NCBI GenBank assembly: GCA_964514215.1 | Contig: CAZEPW010000006.1 | Span: 1-64,000, forward strand | DNA: 64,000 nucleotides | DNA from: CAYQUC01 sp964514215 | Lineage (GTDB): Bacteria > Pseudomonadota > Gammaproteobacteria > UBA6429 > Thiohalophilaceae | Direction of reading: 5' to 3' | Shown here: one piece after another, positions 16,362 through 26,566 of the stretch | How the letters are laid out: every line of letters begins with the position of its first letter | Numbering within the stretch: the stretch's first letter is position 1 | The notes under the pieces: model-generated | What the model was told of the DNA's origin: nothing | Databases searched by the model: none | The model's input: only the letters and a program-made list of their open reading frames with translations | Position numbers and translations under genes: made by a program

Positions 16362-17504
16362 TTAATCTGCTTGTCTTCTTAAAAATGCAGGAATATCAAG
16401 GTATTCCATATTATCTAATGAACCTTGCATTGAGTTTTCAGCATTCTTATGACGAATAACAGTAGGCCGATCCAGTTTGTTGTAATCAACATCACCATTA
16501 CTGGTTTTGTTAACAACCAATTTCACCGATTCATCTTTATACAATTCATTTGATCCCAAGCCGGTCGCAACAACAGTAACGCGTAATTCGCCCGACATAT
16601 CTGGATCGATTACCGTTCCAACCACAACAGTAGCATCATCAGAAGCAAAACTTTTTACGGTATTACCAACTTCCTCAAACTCACCTATCGACATATCCAA
16701 ACCGGCAGTCACATTAACTAAAATTCCACGAGCACCTGATAAATTGACATCTTCAAGTAACGGACTTGCAATAGCGGCTTCGGCTGCAACTTGCGCGCGA
16801 TCCTCACCACTGGCTTTACCTGAACCCATCATGGCCATTCCCATCTCAGACATAACCGTTCGAACATCCGCGAAATCAACATTAATTAAACCAGGTCGAG
16901 TAATTAATTCAGCAATACCTTGAACCGCACCAAGTAAAATATCATTTGCGGCCTTAAAAGCATCCAATAAGCTAATATTTTTCCCAAGAACACTTAATAG
17001 TTTCTCATTTGGAATGGTAATTAACGAATCAACATACTGTTTTAATTCTCTAATACCAGCATCAGCAACTTCCATCCGTTTAACACCTTCAAACGGAAAT
17101 GGTTTGGTAACAACGGCTACAGTTAAAATTCCTAATTCTTTAGCTACTTGAGCAACAATAGGAGCTGCACCCGTACCTGTTCCCCCTCCCATACCGGCGG
17201 TTATAAATACCATATCGGAACCTTCAAGAATTTCTTCTAAACGGTCACGATCTTCTAAAGCCGCGTCACGTCCAATTTGCGGATTAGCACCAGCCCCTAA
17301 TCCTTTAGTTATCGTTGTACCTAATTGTAAAGCCGTTCGTGATCGCACATTTTTTAATGCTTGTGCATCCGTGTTGGCACAAATAAACTCCACACCTTCA
17401 ATATCTTGTGCAACCATATGTTCAACAGCATTACCACCTCCACCACCAACGCCAACAACTTTAATCACGGCCGTCTGTGAATATGAGTCCATAAGTTCAA
17501 ACAT
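16362..17504 (-). CDS. ftsZ: Cell division GTPase FtsZ
   Basis: The 380-residue protein polymerises into the Z ring. The tubulin signature GGGTGTG is at 106-112, and the T7 loop region contains NVDFADV. The C-terminal peptide DIPAFLRRQAD is the conserved tail that binds FtsA and ZipA. GAGGAGG lies eight bases before the ATG, the strongest ribosome binding site in the cluster, which fits high FtsZ expression. It follows ftsA after 43 bases. Confidence 0.98.
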   Translation of the reverse strand: MFELMDSYSQTAVIKVVGVGGGGGNAVEHMVAQDIEGVEFICANTDAQALKNVRSRTALQLGTTITKGLGAGANPQIGRDAALEDRDRLEEILEGSDMVFITAGMGGGTGTGAAPIVAQVAKELGILTVAVVTKPFPFEGVKRMEVADAGIRELKQYVDSLITIPNEKLLSVLGKNISLLDAFKAANDILLGAVQGIAELITRPGLINVDFADVRTVMSEMGMAMMGSGKASGEDRAQVAAEAAIASPLLEDVNLSGARGILVNVTAGLDMSIGEFEEVGNTVKSFASDDATVVVGTVIDPDMSGELRVTVVATGLGSNELYKDESVKLVVNKTSNGDVDYNKLDRPTVIRHKNAENSMQGSLDNMEYLDIPAFLRRQAD

Positions 17505-17547
17505 TGTATTAACCTCCTCACTGTTTTATCAGTGTTTAATAAACAAA

Positions 17548-18783
17548 TTAAAAATTACCTTGAAACCAACTTTTCATTCTATTTAAAACATTTTTAATAT
17601 TTCCATCCATTGGCGATGAAGCTCGACGAATTTCTCTATTTTGAAAACCAAATAACAATAAACCAACACCCGTTGAGTGTATCGGTTTTCTGACCACATC
17701 AACCAACCCAGTCACAAATTGTGGCACGCCAATTCGAACCGGTGCATGAAAAACTTCTTCAGCAAGATCCGTGCAACCTTCCATCTTCGAGCTACCACCG
17801 GTTAACACTATACCTGCGGCACACATGTCTTCAAAGCCACTGCGTTGTAGTTCTGCTTTAATCAACGTAAATAATTCTTCATAACGCGGTTCAACTACCT
17901 CGGCCAAAGTTTGTCTAGCCAATCGACGTGCAGGCCGATCACCGACACTCGGCACTTCGATAGTTTCATCGGCCGTTGCAAGTTGTGTTAAGCAACAAGC
18001 ATATTTAATTTTAATTTCTTCTGCATTTTGTGTTGGCGTTCGAAGCGCAACAGCAATATCATTTGTTACTTGATCACCGGCAATTGGAATAACAGCCGTA
18101 TGTCTAATAGCGCCTTCTGTGAAAACAGCGATATCAGTAGTACCACCACCAATATCAACTAAACACACTCCAAGTTCTTTTTCATCTTCCGTTAATGCCG
18201 AATAACTCGATGCAAGTTGCTCCAAAATAATATCATCAACTTCAAGTCCACAACGTTTAACGCATTTAATGATATTTTGTGCTGCACTGACAGCACCAGT
18301 GACCATATGAACTTTTGCTTCTAGTCTGACACCAGACATACCAATGGGTTCACGAATACCGTCTTGATTATCTATAATAAATTCTTGAGGTAATATGTGT
18401 AATATTTTTTGATCTGCAGGAATAGCCACCGCCCGAGCAGCATCAATAACGCGATCAACATCTTGATGAATAACTTCCTTTTCTCTAATAGCAACAATAC
18501 CATGAGAGTTTAAACTACGAATATGACTACCGGCAATTCCAGCATAAACCGAATGAATTTGACAACCCGACATCAATTCAGCTTCTTCAACTGCACGCTG
18601 AATTGAATGTACTGTCGATTCAATATTAACCACCACACCTTTTTTTAAACCTCGCGAGGGGCATGAGCCAATGCCAATTATTTCAATTTCATTTTCTAGT
18701 GTTACTTCGCCCACAATACAAACTACTTTAGATGTTCCTATGTCCAAACCAACAATTAAACTCTTATCTATTTTTTTAGACAT
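17548..18783 (-). CDS. ftsA: Cell division protein FtsA
   Basis: The 411-residue actin-like ATPase tethers FtsZ to the membrane. The phosphate-1 motif GLDIGTSKV lies at residues 13-21, and phosphate-2 is VDIGGGTTDIAVF. The C-terminal amphipathic helix is visible as VLNRMKSWFQGNF. The start overlaps ftsQ by eight bases, so translation is probably coupled. Confidence 0.97.
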   Translation of the reverse strand: MSKKIDKSLIVGLDIGTSKVVCIVGEVTLENEIEIIGIGSCPSRGLKKGVVVNIESTVHSIQRAVEEAELMSGCQIHSVYAGIAGSHIRSLNSHGIVAIREKEVIHQDVDRVIDAARAVAIPADQKILHILPQEFIIDNQDGIREPIGMSGVRLEAKVHMVTGAVSAAQNIIKCVKRCGLEVDDIILEQLASSYSALTEDEKELGVCLVDIGGGTTDIAVFTEGAIRHTAVIPIAGDQVTNDIAVALRTPTQNAEEIKIKYACCLTQLATADETIEVPSVGDRPARRLARQTLAEVVEPRYEELFTLIKAELQRSGFEDMCAAGIVLTGGSSKMEGCTDLAEEVFHAPVRIGVPQFVTGLVDVVRKPIHSTGVGLLLFGFQNREIRRASSPMDGNIKNVLNRMKSWFQGNF

Positions 18784-19552
18784 CTAAAACACCCCTCAAT
18801 ACATTTTCTGCTTTAGCAGCTTGTGTATTTTCTTTCCACTTAATGGAAAACCCATTGGTATAACGCATGTCTACATATTTAATATTTTTTGCATGTTTTC
18901 GTAAACTTAGCTTAAATGCTGTTATAAAGCGTTTTAATCTTAGTTGATATTGTTTACGACCCAGCGATATTTGTATTGAATTTGTCAGCTTTATATTTAC
19001 TGCTCGCCGAGCATCTAAATGAAACTCACTAACAGTTAATCCAACAGTATTCAATTGAGCTTCAATAACTTTATATTCATTCATCACTTTAATATTTAAA
19101 TTATCAGGACCATTTAAAAAGGGTAAATTATTCGTCTCAATTAACTTTGGTTCAAACTTTTCACCTAGCTCGTTTAAAAGGGCATTGGATTTCCAAATGG
19201 CATAAGCCTTCTGTTCTTTTATGGTGACCACAATGCTGTCCGGCCAAACCCGGCGAACAGCAGCTATTTTAACCCAAGGCAGTTGTTCAATTTCAGTCTT
19301 CAAATGATGAACATTAACTTTAAGATATCCGCCATGAACATCATTAGTAATTGCATCAAGAATCATTTTTTCAGTCACCTTAATAAACTCACCTTGGGCT
19401 CGAATTTTTTTAATCGGCAATAATGTATTAAAATTAATTTGTAAAAATAACATAATGAAAACAAGCACAACCACAACAATACCAATAAAGCGTTTTTTTA
19501 TGTTACTTGGCGCATTATCTGTTTGATCATGCCTAATTGCTTTAATTGTCAT
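18776..19552 (-). CDS. ftsQ: Cell division protein FtsQ
   Basis: The 258-residue bitopic protein has a short cytoplasmic N-terminus. One membrane segment (about 23-43, FIGIVVVVLVFIMLFLQI) precedes a POTRA domain with IKKIRAQGEF and WVKIAAVRRVWPDSIVVTI. The frame extends to a TTG at 19567, but ATG at 19550-19552 is chosen because GGAGG lies six bases before it. The start overlaps the end of ddl. FtsQ links FtsB and FtsL to the early divisome. Confidence 0.93.
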   Translation of the reverse strand: MTIKAIRHDQTDNAPSNIKKRFIGIVVVVLVFIMLFLQINFNTLLPIKKIRAQGEFIKVTEKMILDAITNDVHGGYLKVNVHHLKTEIEQLPWVKIAAVRRVWPDSIVVTIKEQKAYAIWKSNALLNELGEKFEPKLIETNNLPFLNGPDNLNIKVMNEYKVIEAQLNTVGLTVSEFHLDARRAVNIKLTNSIQISLGRKQYQLRLKRFITAFKLSLRKHAKNIKYVDMRYTNGFSIKWKENTQAAKAENVLRGVLDV

Positions 19553-20519
19553 TAACAACCTCCACAAGTTTTTCTTTATCCAAAGCCTGATCTAATATCA
19601 ATAACACTAAAGCTTCAAAGCTGATTCCAGCTTGTGCGGCAGACATAGGAACTAAACTATGGTCGGTCATCCCTGGTACAGTATTAATTTCAATGATCCA
19701 CGGTTTATCTTGTTGATCAACAAACAAATCAACTCGGCCCCAACCTGTTGCACCACAGGCTTTAAATGCTGATAACGCTAAATTTCTCAGTTGTTGCTCA
19801 TCTTTATTTTCAAGACCTGCGGGACAAAAATAATGAGTATCAGTTGCTTCATATTTAGCAACATAATCATAAAATTGACGCGGCGTTTCCAAACGAATAA
19901 TAGGTAATACTTTGTCTCCTAAAATTGTTGCGGTATATTCCGTTCCTTCAATGAAAGATTCCGCCATAACACTATTGCAAAAACGAGAAGCGAGAACATA
20001 AGCATCATAAAACTCACTAACCTGTTCAACAATACTCATACCAATACTTGAACCCTCCAAAGCTGGCTTAACAACTAGAGGTAACCCCAAGCTTGATGCA
20101 ATATATTCAAAATCAGATTCTTCAGTGACAACTGAAAAACTCGGTGTCGGCAAACCAACGCCCTCGAGTAATTGCTTGGTTTTTACTTTGTCCATCGTAA
20201 TAGCGGATGCAGATAAATTACTACCGGTGTACGGTTTGTTTTTTAATTCTAATAAAGCTTGGATAACACCATCTTCACCACCACGACCATGTAACATATT
20301 AAAAGCAATGTCATACTCACAATTGGAAATTTGTGAAAAAACCTTATCCTTTTTAATATCCAACGCAATACAATCAATATTTTGATTTTGTAAAGCTTGT
20401 AATACCGCACTACCACCATTTAAAGAAACTTCACGTTCAGCAGACCACCCCCCCATTAAAACTACAACTTTGCCATAGTCATTTCGGTTGTTATTATTAT
20501 TAATATTTTTTATTGTCAT
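19542..20519 (-). CDS. ddlB: D-alanine--D-alanine ligase
   Basis: The 325-residue ATP-grasp enzyme makes D-Ala-D-Ala for the peptidoglycan stem. Family blocks are GGWSAEREVS at the N-terminus, NMLHGRGGEDG, VVKPALEGSSIGM and WIIEINTVPGMTDHSLVP, the last with the metal-binding Glu and Asn. The N-terminus has an unusual run of asparagines (NINNNNNRN). The gene sits between murB and ftsQ, as expected. Confidence 0.96.
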   Translation of the reverse strand: MTIKNINNNNNRNDYGKVVVLMGGWSAEREVSLNGGSAVLQALQNQNIDCIALDIKKDKVFSQISNCEYDIAFNMLHGRGGEDGVIQALLELKNKPYTGSNLSASAITMDKVKTKQLLEGVGLPTPSFSVVTEESDFEYIASSLGLPLVVKPALEGSSIGMSIVEQVSEFYDAYVLASRFCNSVMAESFIEGTEYTATILGDKVLPIIRLETPRQFYDYVAKYEATDTHYFCPAGLENKDEQQLRNLALSAFKACGATGWGRVDLFVDQQDKPWIIEINTVPGMTDHSLVPMSAAQAGISFEALVLLILDQALDKEKLVEVVNDN

Positions 20520-20539
20520 AACAATATCATCTACTAAAC

Positions 20540-21439
20540 CTAGCGTTCATCTCCAATAATTTTAACTTCAACTATCAACGTTAAATTATATTCTTTTTTA
20601 ATAAAGTCTTTTATATAAACAATCAAAGATTCAACATCTTTTGATGTTGCACTACCGGTATTTATAAAAAAATTTGCATGTTTCTCAGAAACACATGCAC
20701 CGCCAATACAAAAACCTTTTAAACCTGAATCTTCAATTAGCTTTGCTGCAAAGCCACCTTCAGGGTTTCGAAAAACAGAGCCTGCATTTGCTAATTGTGT
20801 CGGTTGTGTTGCTGCACGATGTTGCAAAATTTTTTTAATTTTCTCTTTAGCAGTATTTTTATCACCTTTTTCTAATTTAAACGTACCGGAAACAAACCAT
20901 TCATCAATACCAAGCTTAAAGCCCTTACCTGAAACATGACGATAATTAACATCAAATTCATCTGCCAATCTTTTTATAACCAAACCAGTACGCGTTAGCA
21001 TTTCTACATGTTCAACATATTCCCAAATTTCACTTCCCAGTGCCCCGGCATTCATAAACAATGCGCCACCAACCGTCCCCGGAATGCCACTTAGAAATTC
21101 AACACCAGTTAGTGCCGCATCAGCACATTTCTTTGCCATTTTAGGGCACGCGACTCCAGCAGCTATTTGAACTAATTCATCGTCTAAAAAATTAATTTCA
21201 TTTAATACACCACTGGTGCATATCACTGTACCGCGAATACCAGCATCCCTAACCAGTAAGTTACTACCAAGCCCGACCCAATATATTTCATTATCAGCGC
21301 TTAAAGTTTGCAAAAAATAAATAAGATCATCTAATGAGCTTGGCTGATAGAATTGATCAGCCAAGCCACCAACTCGCCATGATGTATGACGTGACATTGG
21401 TTCGTTCAGCTTTAAAATCCCATTATATTTTGTGGCCAT
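20540..21439 (-). CDS. murB: UDP-N-acetylenolpyruvoylglucosamine reductase MurB
   Basis: MurB uses FAD and NADPH to reduce the enolpyruvyl group to the lactyl group of UDP-MurNAc. FAD-binding blocks are HTSWRVGG, VGLGSNLLVRD and GIPGTVGGALFMNAGA. The catalytic serine region is AGSVFRNPEGGFAAKLIE, and a C-terminal Glu lies in LIVEVKIIG. The frame allows ATG at 21460, but the ATG at 21439 has GAGGTG eight bases upstream and is preferred (299 residues). It is next to murC, as in many gammaproteobacteria but unlike Escherichia coli. Confidence 0.94.
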   Translation of the reverse strand: MATKYNGILKLNEPMSRHTSWRVGGLADQFYQPSSLDDLIYFLQTLSADNEIYWVGLGSNLLVRDAGIRGTVICTSGVLNEINFLDDELVQIAAGVACPKMAKKCADAALTGVEFLSGIPGTVGGALFMNAGALGSEIWEYVEHVEMLTRTGLVIKRLADEFDVNYRHVSGKGFKLGIDEWFVSGTFKLEKGDKNTAKEKIKKILQHRAATQPTQLANAGSVFRNPEGGFAAKLIEDSGLKGFCIGGACVSEKHANFFINTGSATSKDVESLIVYIKDFIKKEYNLTLIVEVKIIGDER

Positions 21440-21462
21440 TTTTTGCTGCACCTCTAACATAG

Positions 21463-22896
21463 CTACGCTGCCGTAATCGATTGTAATAATTCAGGCAAAC
21501 GTGCCGACATCGCGCCAATATTACCGGCACCCAATGTCAATAAAATGTCGTTATCGTGTAAAATACCAACCAGTGTTTCTGGTAATAATTCAACTTGTTC
21601 AACAAAGACAGGATCAACCTGGCCGCGCATTCTTATCGCACGCGATAATGCCCGTCCATCGGCTCCAGTTAAAGCATCTTCACCGGCAGAATAAACTTCT
21701 AATAATACTAATACATCAACTTGAGATAACACCATACAAAAGTCTTCAAATAAATCCCGTGTCCGTGTATAACGATGAGGTTGAAATGCAACCACCAAAC
21801 GTTGTCCCGGCCAACCACTACGAATGGCTTTAATAGTTGCTGCAACTTCACTCGGATGATGAGCATAATCGTCGATTAAACTTATGTTTTTGGTTTTTCC
21901 AGCATCATTTAAAGTAATATTTTCAAGGTGAAATCGCCGCCCTATGCCTTCAAATTTTTCTAAAGCACAAGCAATTGCTTTTTTATCAACACCAACTTGA
22001 TGCGCAACAATGATAGATGCCAGTGCATTTAATACATTATGTTCACCGGGCATATTTAATGTAACCGTTAACCAATTATCATCACCATCATGCGCAACTT
22101 TAAAAAACGTTTTAATTCCCTTTTGTTTGATATCATGTGCCCGATAATCAGGATCATTGTCTATTCCATAAGTAATAATAGTCCGACCAAGATCCGGTAA
22201 TATCTCACGTATATTTTCATCATCTAAACACGCAACTACTAAACCGTAAAATGGTAAATGCCGTAAAAACTCCACGAAAGTATCTTTTAAATTATTAAAG
22301 TCACCACCATAAGTTTCAAGGTGGTCGGCATCAATATTGGTAACAATAGCCATCATCGGTTGCAAATGTAAAAATGATGCGTCACTTTCATCAGCTTCTG
22401 CAACTAAGTATTTACCCGAACCAAGTCGTGCATTCGTTCCTGCGCTATTCAACCTGCCACCAATAACAAAAGTTGGATCCATACCACCTTCGGCCATCAC
22501 GCTCGCTAATAAACTCGTGGTAGTCGTTTTACCGTGTGTACCGGATACCGCAATGCCATATCGAAAACGCATTAACTCCGCCAACATTTCAGCCCTAGGT
22601 ACCACGGGGATATGCAAAGATTTAGCAGCAATAACTTCAGGATTATCTGATTGAACTGCCGTTGATGTAACAACAACATCACTATTGCTGATATTTTTTT
22701 CCGAATGCCCAATATGGATAGTTGCCCCAAGTTCATTTAAACGAGTGGTTACTGCATTAGTATTAATATCAGAGCCTGTTATATCGTAGCCGAGATTAAG
22801 CAGCACTTCCGCAATACCGCCCATACCAACGCCACCGATACCAACGAAATGAATTTGTCTAATTCGCCCCATGCCAATGTCATTATTACTAAGCAT
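21463..22896 (-). CDS. murC: UDP-N-acetylmuramate--L-alanine ligase MurC
   Basis: MurC adds L-Ala to UDP-MurNAc. The N-terminal dinucleotide-like fold has HFVGIGGVGMGGIAEVL. The ATP loop is GTHGKTTTTSL, and DDYAHHPSEVAA marks the C-terminal domain. The frame extends to an ATG at 22938, but the ATG at 22894-22896 is chosen. It has GGAGA six bases upstream and reduces the overlap with murG to eight bases, giving 477 residues, the normal length. Confidence 0.95.
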   Translation of the reverse strand: MLSNNDIGMGRIRQIHFVGIGGVGMGGIAEVLLNLGYDITGSDINTNAVTTRLNELGATIHIGHSEKNISNSDVVVTSTAVQSDNPEVIAAKSLHIPVVPRAEMLAELMRFRYGIAVSGTHGKTTTTSLLASVMAEGGMDPTFVIGGRLNSAGTNARLGSGKYLVAEADESDASFLHLQPMMAIVTNIDADHLETYGGDFNNLKDTFVEFLRHLPFYGLVVACLDDENIREILPDLGRTIITYGIDNDPDYRAHDIKQKGIKTFFKVAHDGDDNWLTVTLNMPGEHNVLNALASIIVAHQVGVDKKAIACALEKFEGIGRRFHLENITLNDAGKTKNISLIDDYAHHPSEVAATIKAIRSGWPGQRLVVAFQPHRYTRTRDLFEDFCMVLSQVDVLVLLEVYSAGEDALTGADGRALSRAIRMRGQVDPVFVEQVELLPETLVGILHDNDILLTLGAGNIGAMSARLPELLQSITAA

Positions 22897-23983
22897 TAGC
22901 AGTCTCCATACAAATTTGAGCAACGCGAGAGGTAGCATCAGGTTTTGCTAATGAATACGCATTATTGGCCATGATTAACAAATATGATCGCCCCTTAATA
23001 ATAATATCCGATAGCAACTTCGTTAAATAATTAACAGATAACTCTGACTGTTGCGCCATTATGGCGGCATTTGCATTAACCAAAAATGCGGCATTATGGG
23101 TTTGATGATCATCCACAGCATAAGGATAAGGTACTAATATAGATGCTAAGCCAACATTGGATATTTCTGAAACTGTCATAGCACCGGCTCGACAGATTAT
23201 TAAATCTGCCCATAAATAAGCCGCATCCATATCAACAATAAATTCAACAACTCTTGCCTTTACATTTTGTTTAGAATATATTTCCATCGTTTCAACATGC
23301 TTACCTTTACCAGCTTGATGCCAGACATCAAATTGTTGCCCTTTAGATAATAAAGAAAGGCTAACCGGTAAATTATCATTCAAGTATTTTGCACCTAAAC
23401 TACCACCCAATACTAATAAACGAATATTTCCACTGTGTTCCGCAAAACGAACATTAGGTTCAGGCAAATTTGTAATTGATTTACGAATAGGATTACCAGT
23501 GTAAATCATATTTTTTTTATTCCGAAAAGCGTCCGGAAAAGCAACCAATACCGTCGCAGCAAATCGGCTAAGAATGCGATTAGTGAATCCTGGTATCGAA
23601 TTTTGTTCGTGAATGATTAACGGGATACCTAAAAACTGACACGCAATAGCACCTGGCCCTGAAACATAGCCTCCCATACCAAGAACAGAAGCCGGTTGAT
23701 AACGTCTAAATATTTTAATTGCCTGATAAATTGCTGAAATCAACCGAAATGGCATCATTACAGTATTAATTAATTTTGCACCTCTTAACCCGGTGATTGA
23801 AATATATTCCATCAGATAACCCGCTTTTGGAACAATATCCGCTTCAAAACTATTGTCAGTGCCAAGCCAAATAATAGTAAAACCTTTTTCACGCAACACA
23901 TCTGCAACTGCAAGAGCAGGATATACATGCCCACCAGTACCACCAGCCATGACTACAATTGTATTTTTATCTTTATGTTGCAT
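22889..23983 (-). CDS. murG: Lipid II synthase MurG
   Basis: The 364-residue GT-B glycosyltransferase adds GlcNAc to lipid I on the inner face of the membrane. The glycine-rich loop GGTGGHVYPALAVA is at residues 14-27. Further blocks are GMGGYVSGPG, HEQNSIPG, and the donor-site region LVLGGSLGAKYLN with CRAGAMTVSE. It is separated from ftsW by one base and overlaps murC. Confidence 0.97.
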   Translation of the reverse strand: MQHKDKNTIVVMAGGTGGHVYPALAVADVLREKGFTIIWLGTDNSFEADIVPKAGYLMEYISITGLRGAKLINTVMMPFRLISAIYQAIKIFRRYQPASVLGMGGYVSGPGAIACQFLGIPLIIHEQNSIPGFTNRILSRFAATVLVAFPDAFRNKKNMIYTGNPIRKSITNLPEPNVRFAEHSGNIRLLVLGGSLGAKYLNDNLPVSLSLLSKGQQFDVWHQAGKGKHVETMEIYSKQNVKARVVEFIVDMDAAYLWADLIICRAGAMTVSEISNVGLASILVPYPYAVDDHQTHNAAFLVNANAAIMAQQSELSVNYLTKLLSDIIIKGRSYLLIMANNAYSLAKPDATSRVAQICMETANA

Positions 23984-23984
23984 A

Positions 23985-25184
23985 TTATTTATTTCGTTTT
24001 TTACTCACTTTCTTGGTAGCTTTGACATGATTGCCGGCTTCATGATCAATACGTAGCAATAATGCCAACGCAACACACATAACCACTAAACTACTACCGC
24101 CATAACTCATTAATGGCAAAGTTAAACCTTTTGTTGGCAAGATCCCCATATTAACACCAATGTTGATATAGGCTTGTAAGCCAATCCAAACACCAATGCC
24201 GTATGCCATATAACCAGCAAAAGGTTTATTATTTTGTTCTGCAATTCGACCAATGCGAAACGCACGTAGAACAATAATTGTAAATAATACAATTACACTC
24301 ACAGCACCAACTAATCCTAGTTCTTCAGCCAATACTGAATACAAAAAATCAGTATGAGCTTCAGGTAAATAAAATAATTTTTGAACACTGGCACCTAAAC
24401 CAACACCAAACCATTCACCACGACCAATTGCAATTAACGCCTGAGTTAATTGAAAACCTTTATCAAATGGATCGTCCCATGGGTTTATAAATGTTGTTAA
24501 GCGATCCATTCGATAGGGTGAAATTAATGCCATAGTAACAAACACCGCTATGGAAAAAACTAATAACAATAAGTATTGTGATAACTTCACTCCAGCTAAC
24601 CACATTAAACACATTGCTGTCGCTAACATAACAACTGATGCACCATAATCCGGTTGTAGCATCAACAACGCAACGATCACAATTAATACCAATAAAGCTC
24701 TAAAAAACCCCAAAAACTCCGTTCTAACCGATTCTTGATGACGAACTAAATAACCCGATAAATAAATAACTAAAAATAATTTAACCGCTTCTGATACTTG
24801 AATATTAATCGGACCAAATGCCAGCCAACGCACACTACCATTAGCCTCTTTGCCAACACCGGGCAAAAATAACATTAGAAGTAATATAACTGAACTAATA
24901 ATTAATATTGGCCCTGCTTTTTGCCAAAATAACAACGGAATCTTATATACAACCATCCCGACAATAAGCCCAAAAATAGCAAAAGCGGCTTGCCGATAAA
25001 AATAGAAAAAAGGTTGAGCTGAATTTTTATCAGCAATTGATACCGAAGTCGATGCCACCATAATCAAGCCTAATGATAAAATAATTAGAGCCGATAGCAA
25101 TAACACCACATCAAATGAATATTCAGTCGTTGATTCATCTTTAACAATGTGTATGTTATTAAACCTATCAATAGCTAACGTCAT
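23985..25184 (-). CDS. ftsW: Peptidoglycan glycosyltransferase FtsW
   Basis: The 399-residue SEDS-family protein has about ten membrane segments. Conserved features are LQPDYGASVVM, FINPWDDPFDKGFQLTQALIAIGRGEWFGVGLG and LPLMSYGGSSLV, with the functional Asp in the periplasmic loop near PEAHTDFLYSVLAEE. FtsW polymerises lipid II at the septum together with FtsI. A one-base overlap with murD indicates coupling. Confidence 0.97.
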   Translation of the reverse strand: MTLAIDRFNNIHIVKDESTTEYSFDVVLLLSALIILSLGLIMVASTSVSIADKNSAQPFFYFYRQAAFAIFGLIVGMVVYKIPLLFWQKAGPILIISSVILLLMLFLPGVGKEANGSVRWLAFGPINIQVSEAVKLFLVIYLSGYLVRHQESVRTEFLGFFRALLVLIVIVALLMLQPDYGASVVMLATAMCLMWLAGVKLSQYLLLLVFSIAVFVTMALISPYRMDRLTTFINPWDDPFDKGFQLTQALIAIGRGEWFGVGLGASVQKLFYLPEAHTDFLYSVLAEELGLVGAVSVIVLFTIIVLRAFRIGRIAEQNNKPFAGYMAYGIGVWIGLQAYINIGVNMGILPTKGLTLPLMSYGGSSLVVMCVALALLLRIDHEAGNHVKATKKVSKKRNK

Positions 25185-26563
25185 CAGTTAATTTCCTTAA
25201 CCAAACTTATAAATCGAGTACCTCGATGTTCAAAGTTTTTGAACATGTCAAAACTCGCACAAGCCGGAGAAAATAATACTGTATCACCTGTAGCGGCAGT
25301 TTTTTTGGCCATATTTATTGCTGCATTTAAATCAACCACAATTGAACGCGTAATGTTGTCATTTAATGCGGTATTAATTATCTGTGCATCCTCACCAAAT
25401 AAAATAATTAATTTCACATTTGATTTAATTATTGAATTTAAAACAGAAAAATCTTGACCTTTAGATTGTCCGCCCATAATTAAAATTAAAGCGTTGTTTT
25501 CAAATCCTGAAATAGCGGCACTGGTTGCTCCCACGTTGGTTGCTTTTGAGTCATTAATCCATCGAATACCGGATTTATTTTGTATCAACTGACTGCGATG
25601 AGCTAAACCTTTAAACTGTGATAATCCAGCTTTACTGCTTGCATTTTCAATACCAGATAACCGTGAAATCATTAAAGCAACCATCGCATTAGCAATATTA
25701 TGATCACCAACAACATTTAACTCAGCGCAATTTAATAACGTGATCAATTTCCCTGCTTCACGAACACAAATTAATTTAATGCCATTTTTTTCGATAATAC
25801 CAATTTGATTATCACTCGGTTCTTTTAAAGTAAACCAAAAAATATTTTCTTTGGTTTGATACATTTCAGAATATTGCCGGATAACGGGATCATCATAATT
25901 TAAAATAAAATGACCCTGACCATTTAATAATTTCAGCTTTGCTCTACAGTAACTATCAAACGAATTGTATCGATCCATATGATCTTCTGATAAATTTAAT
26001 ATAACAGAAATTTTAAAATCCATAACATCAAGAGAATCAAGCTGAAAACTCGATAACTCAAGCACATATAAATCTGATTTATATTGCATAATGTCTAAAG
26101 CTGGAATGCCAATGTTGCCACCAATTGAAATATTGATCTCAGCATGCTGTCCAATGCTATCCATCATACTGGTTACCGTGCTCTTACCATTAGAGCCGGT
26201 AATAGCGACCACAGGAGCTTTTACCTCGTTAAGAAATAGCGCGATATCGCCAAGTATTATTTTGCCATTATTACGTGCATTTTTAATCACCAATTCATTA
26301 TCTGATACACCAGGGCTTAATAAAATTATATCAGCCCAAACGAAATGCTCTTCATACAAACCACCTAGAATGATATCGAAGTCTTTATTTTTATAACGTT
26401 CAATATTCGGTGGGATAACTCTTGAATCTATCACACGAAATTTTAAATTTTTTGATAGTAAATAATCTATAATTGAAGCACCAGTAATCCCTAGCCCCAC
26501 AACTAAAATATTTGAGTTTTCTAAACACGAAGACTGAGTAATTTTGTGATTCAAATTATTCAT
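25184..26563 (-). CDS. murD: UDP-N-acetylmuramoylalanine--D-glutamate ligase MurD
   Basis: The 459-residue ligase adds D-Glu. The ATP loop GSNGKSTVTSM lies near residues 119-129, and NLSEDHMDRY and WINDSKATNVGAT are further family blocks. In the N-terminal domain VVGLGITGASI binds the uracil nucleotide. The domain order is complete and the length is normal. Confidence 0.97.
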   Translation of the reverse strand: MNNLNHKITQSSCLENSNILVVGLGITGASIIDYLLSKNLKFRVIDSRVIPPNIERYKNKDFDIILGGLYEEHFVWADIILLSPGVSDNELVIKNARNNGKIILGDIALFLNEVKAPVVAITGSNGKSTVTSMMDSIGQHAEINISIGGNIGIPALDIMQYKSDLYVLELSSFQLDSLDVMDFKISVILNLSEDHMDRYNSFDSYCRAKLKLLNGQGHFILNYDDPVIRQYSEMYQTKENIFWFTLKEPSDNQIGIIEKNGIKLICVREAGKLITLLNCAELNVVGDHNIANAMVALMISRLSGIENASSKAGLSQFKGLAHRSQLIQNKSGIRWINDSKATNVGATSAAISGFENNALILIMGGQSKGQDFSVLNSIIKSNVKLIILFGEDAQIINTALNDNITRSIVVDLNAAINMAKKTAATGDTVLFSPACASFDMFKNFEHRGTRFISLVKEIN

Positions 26564-26566
26564 AAC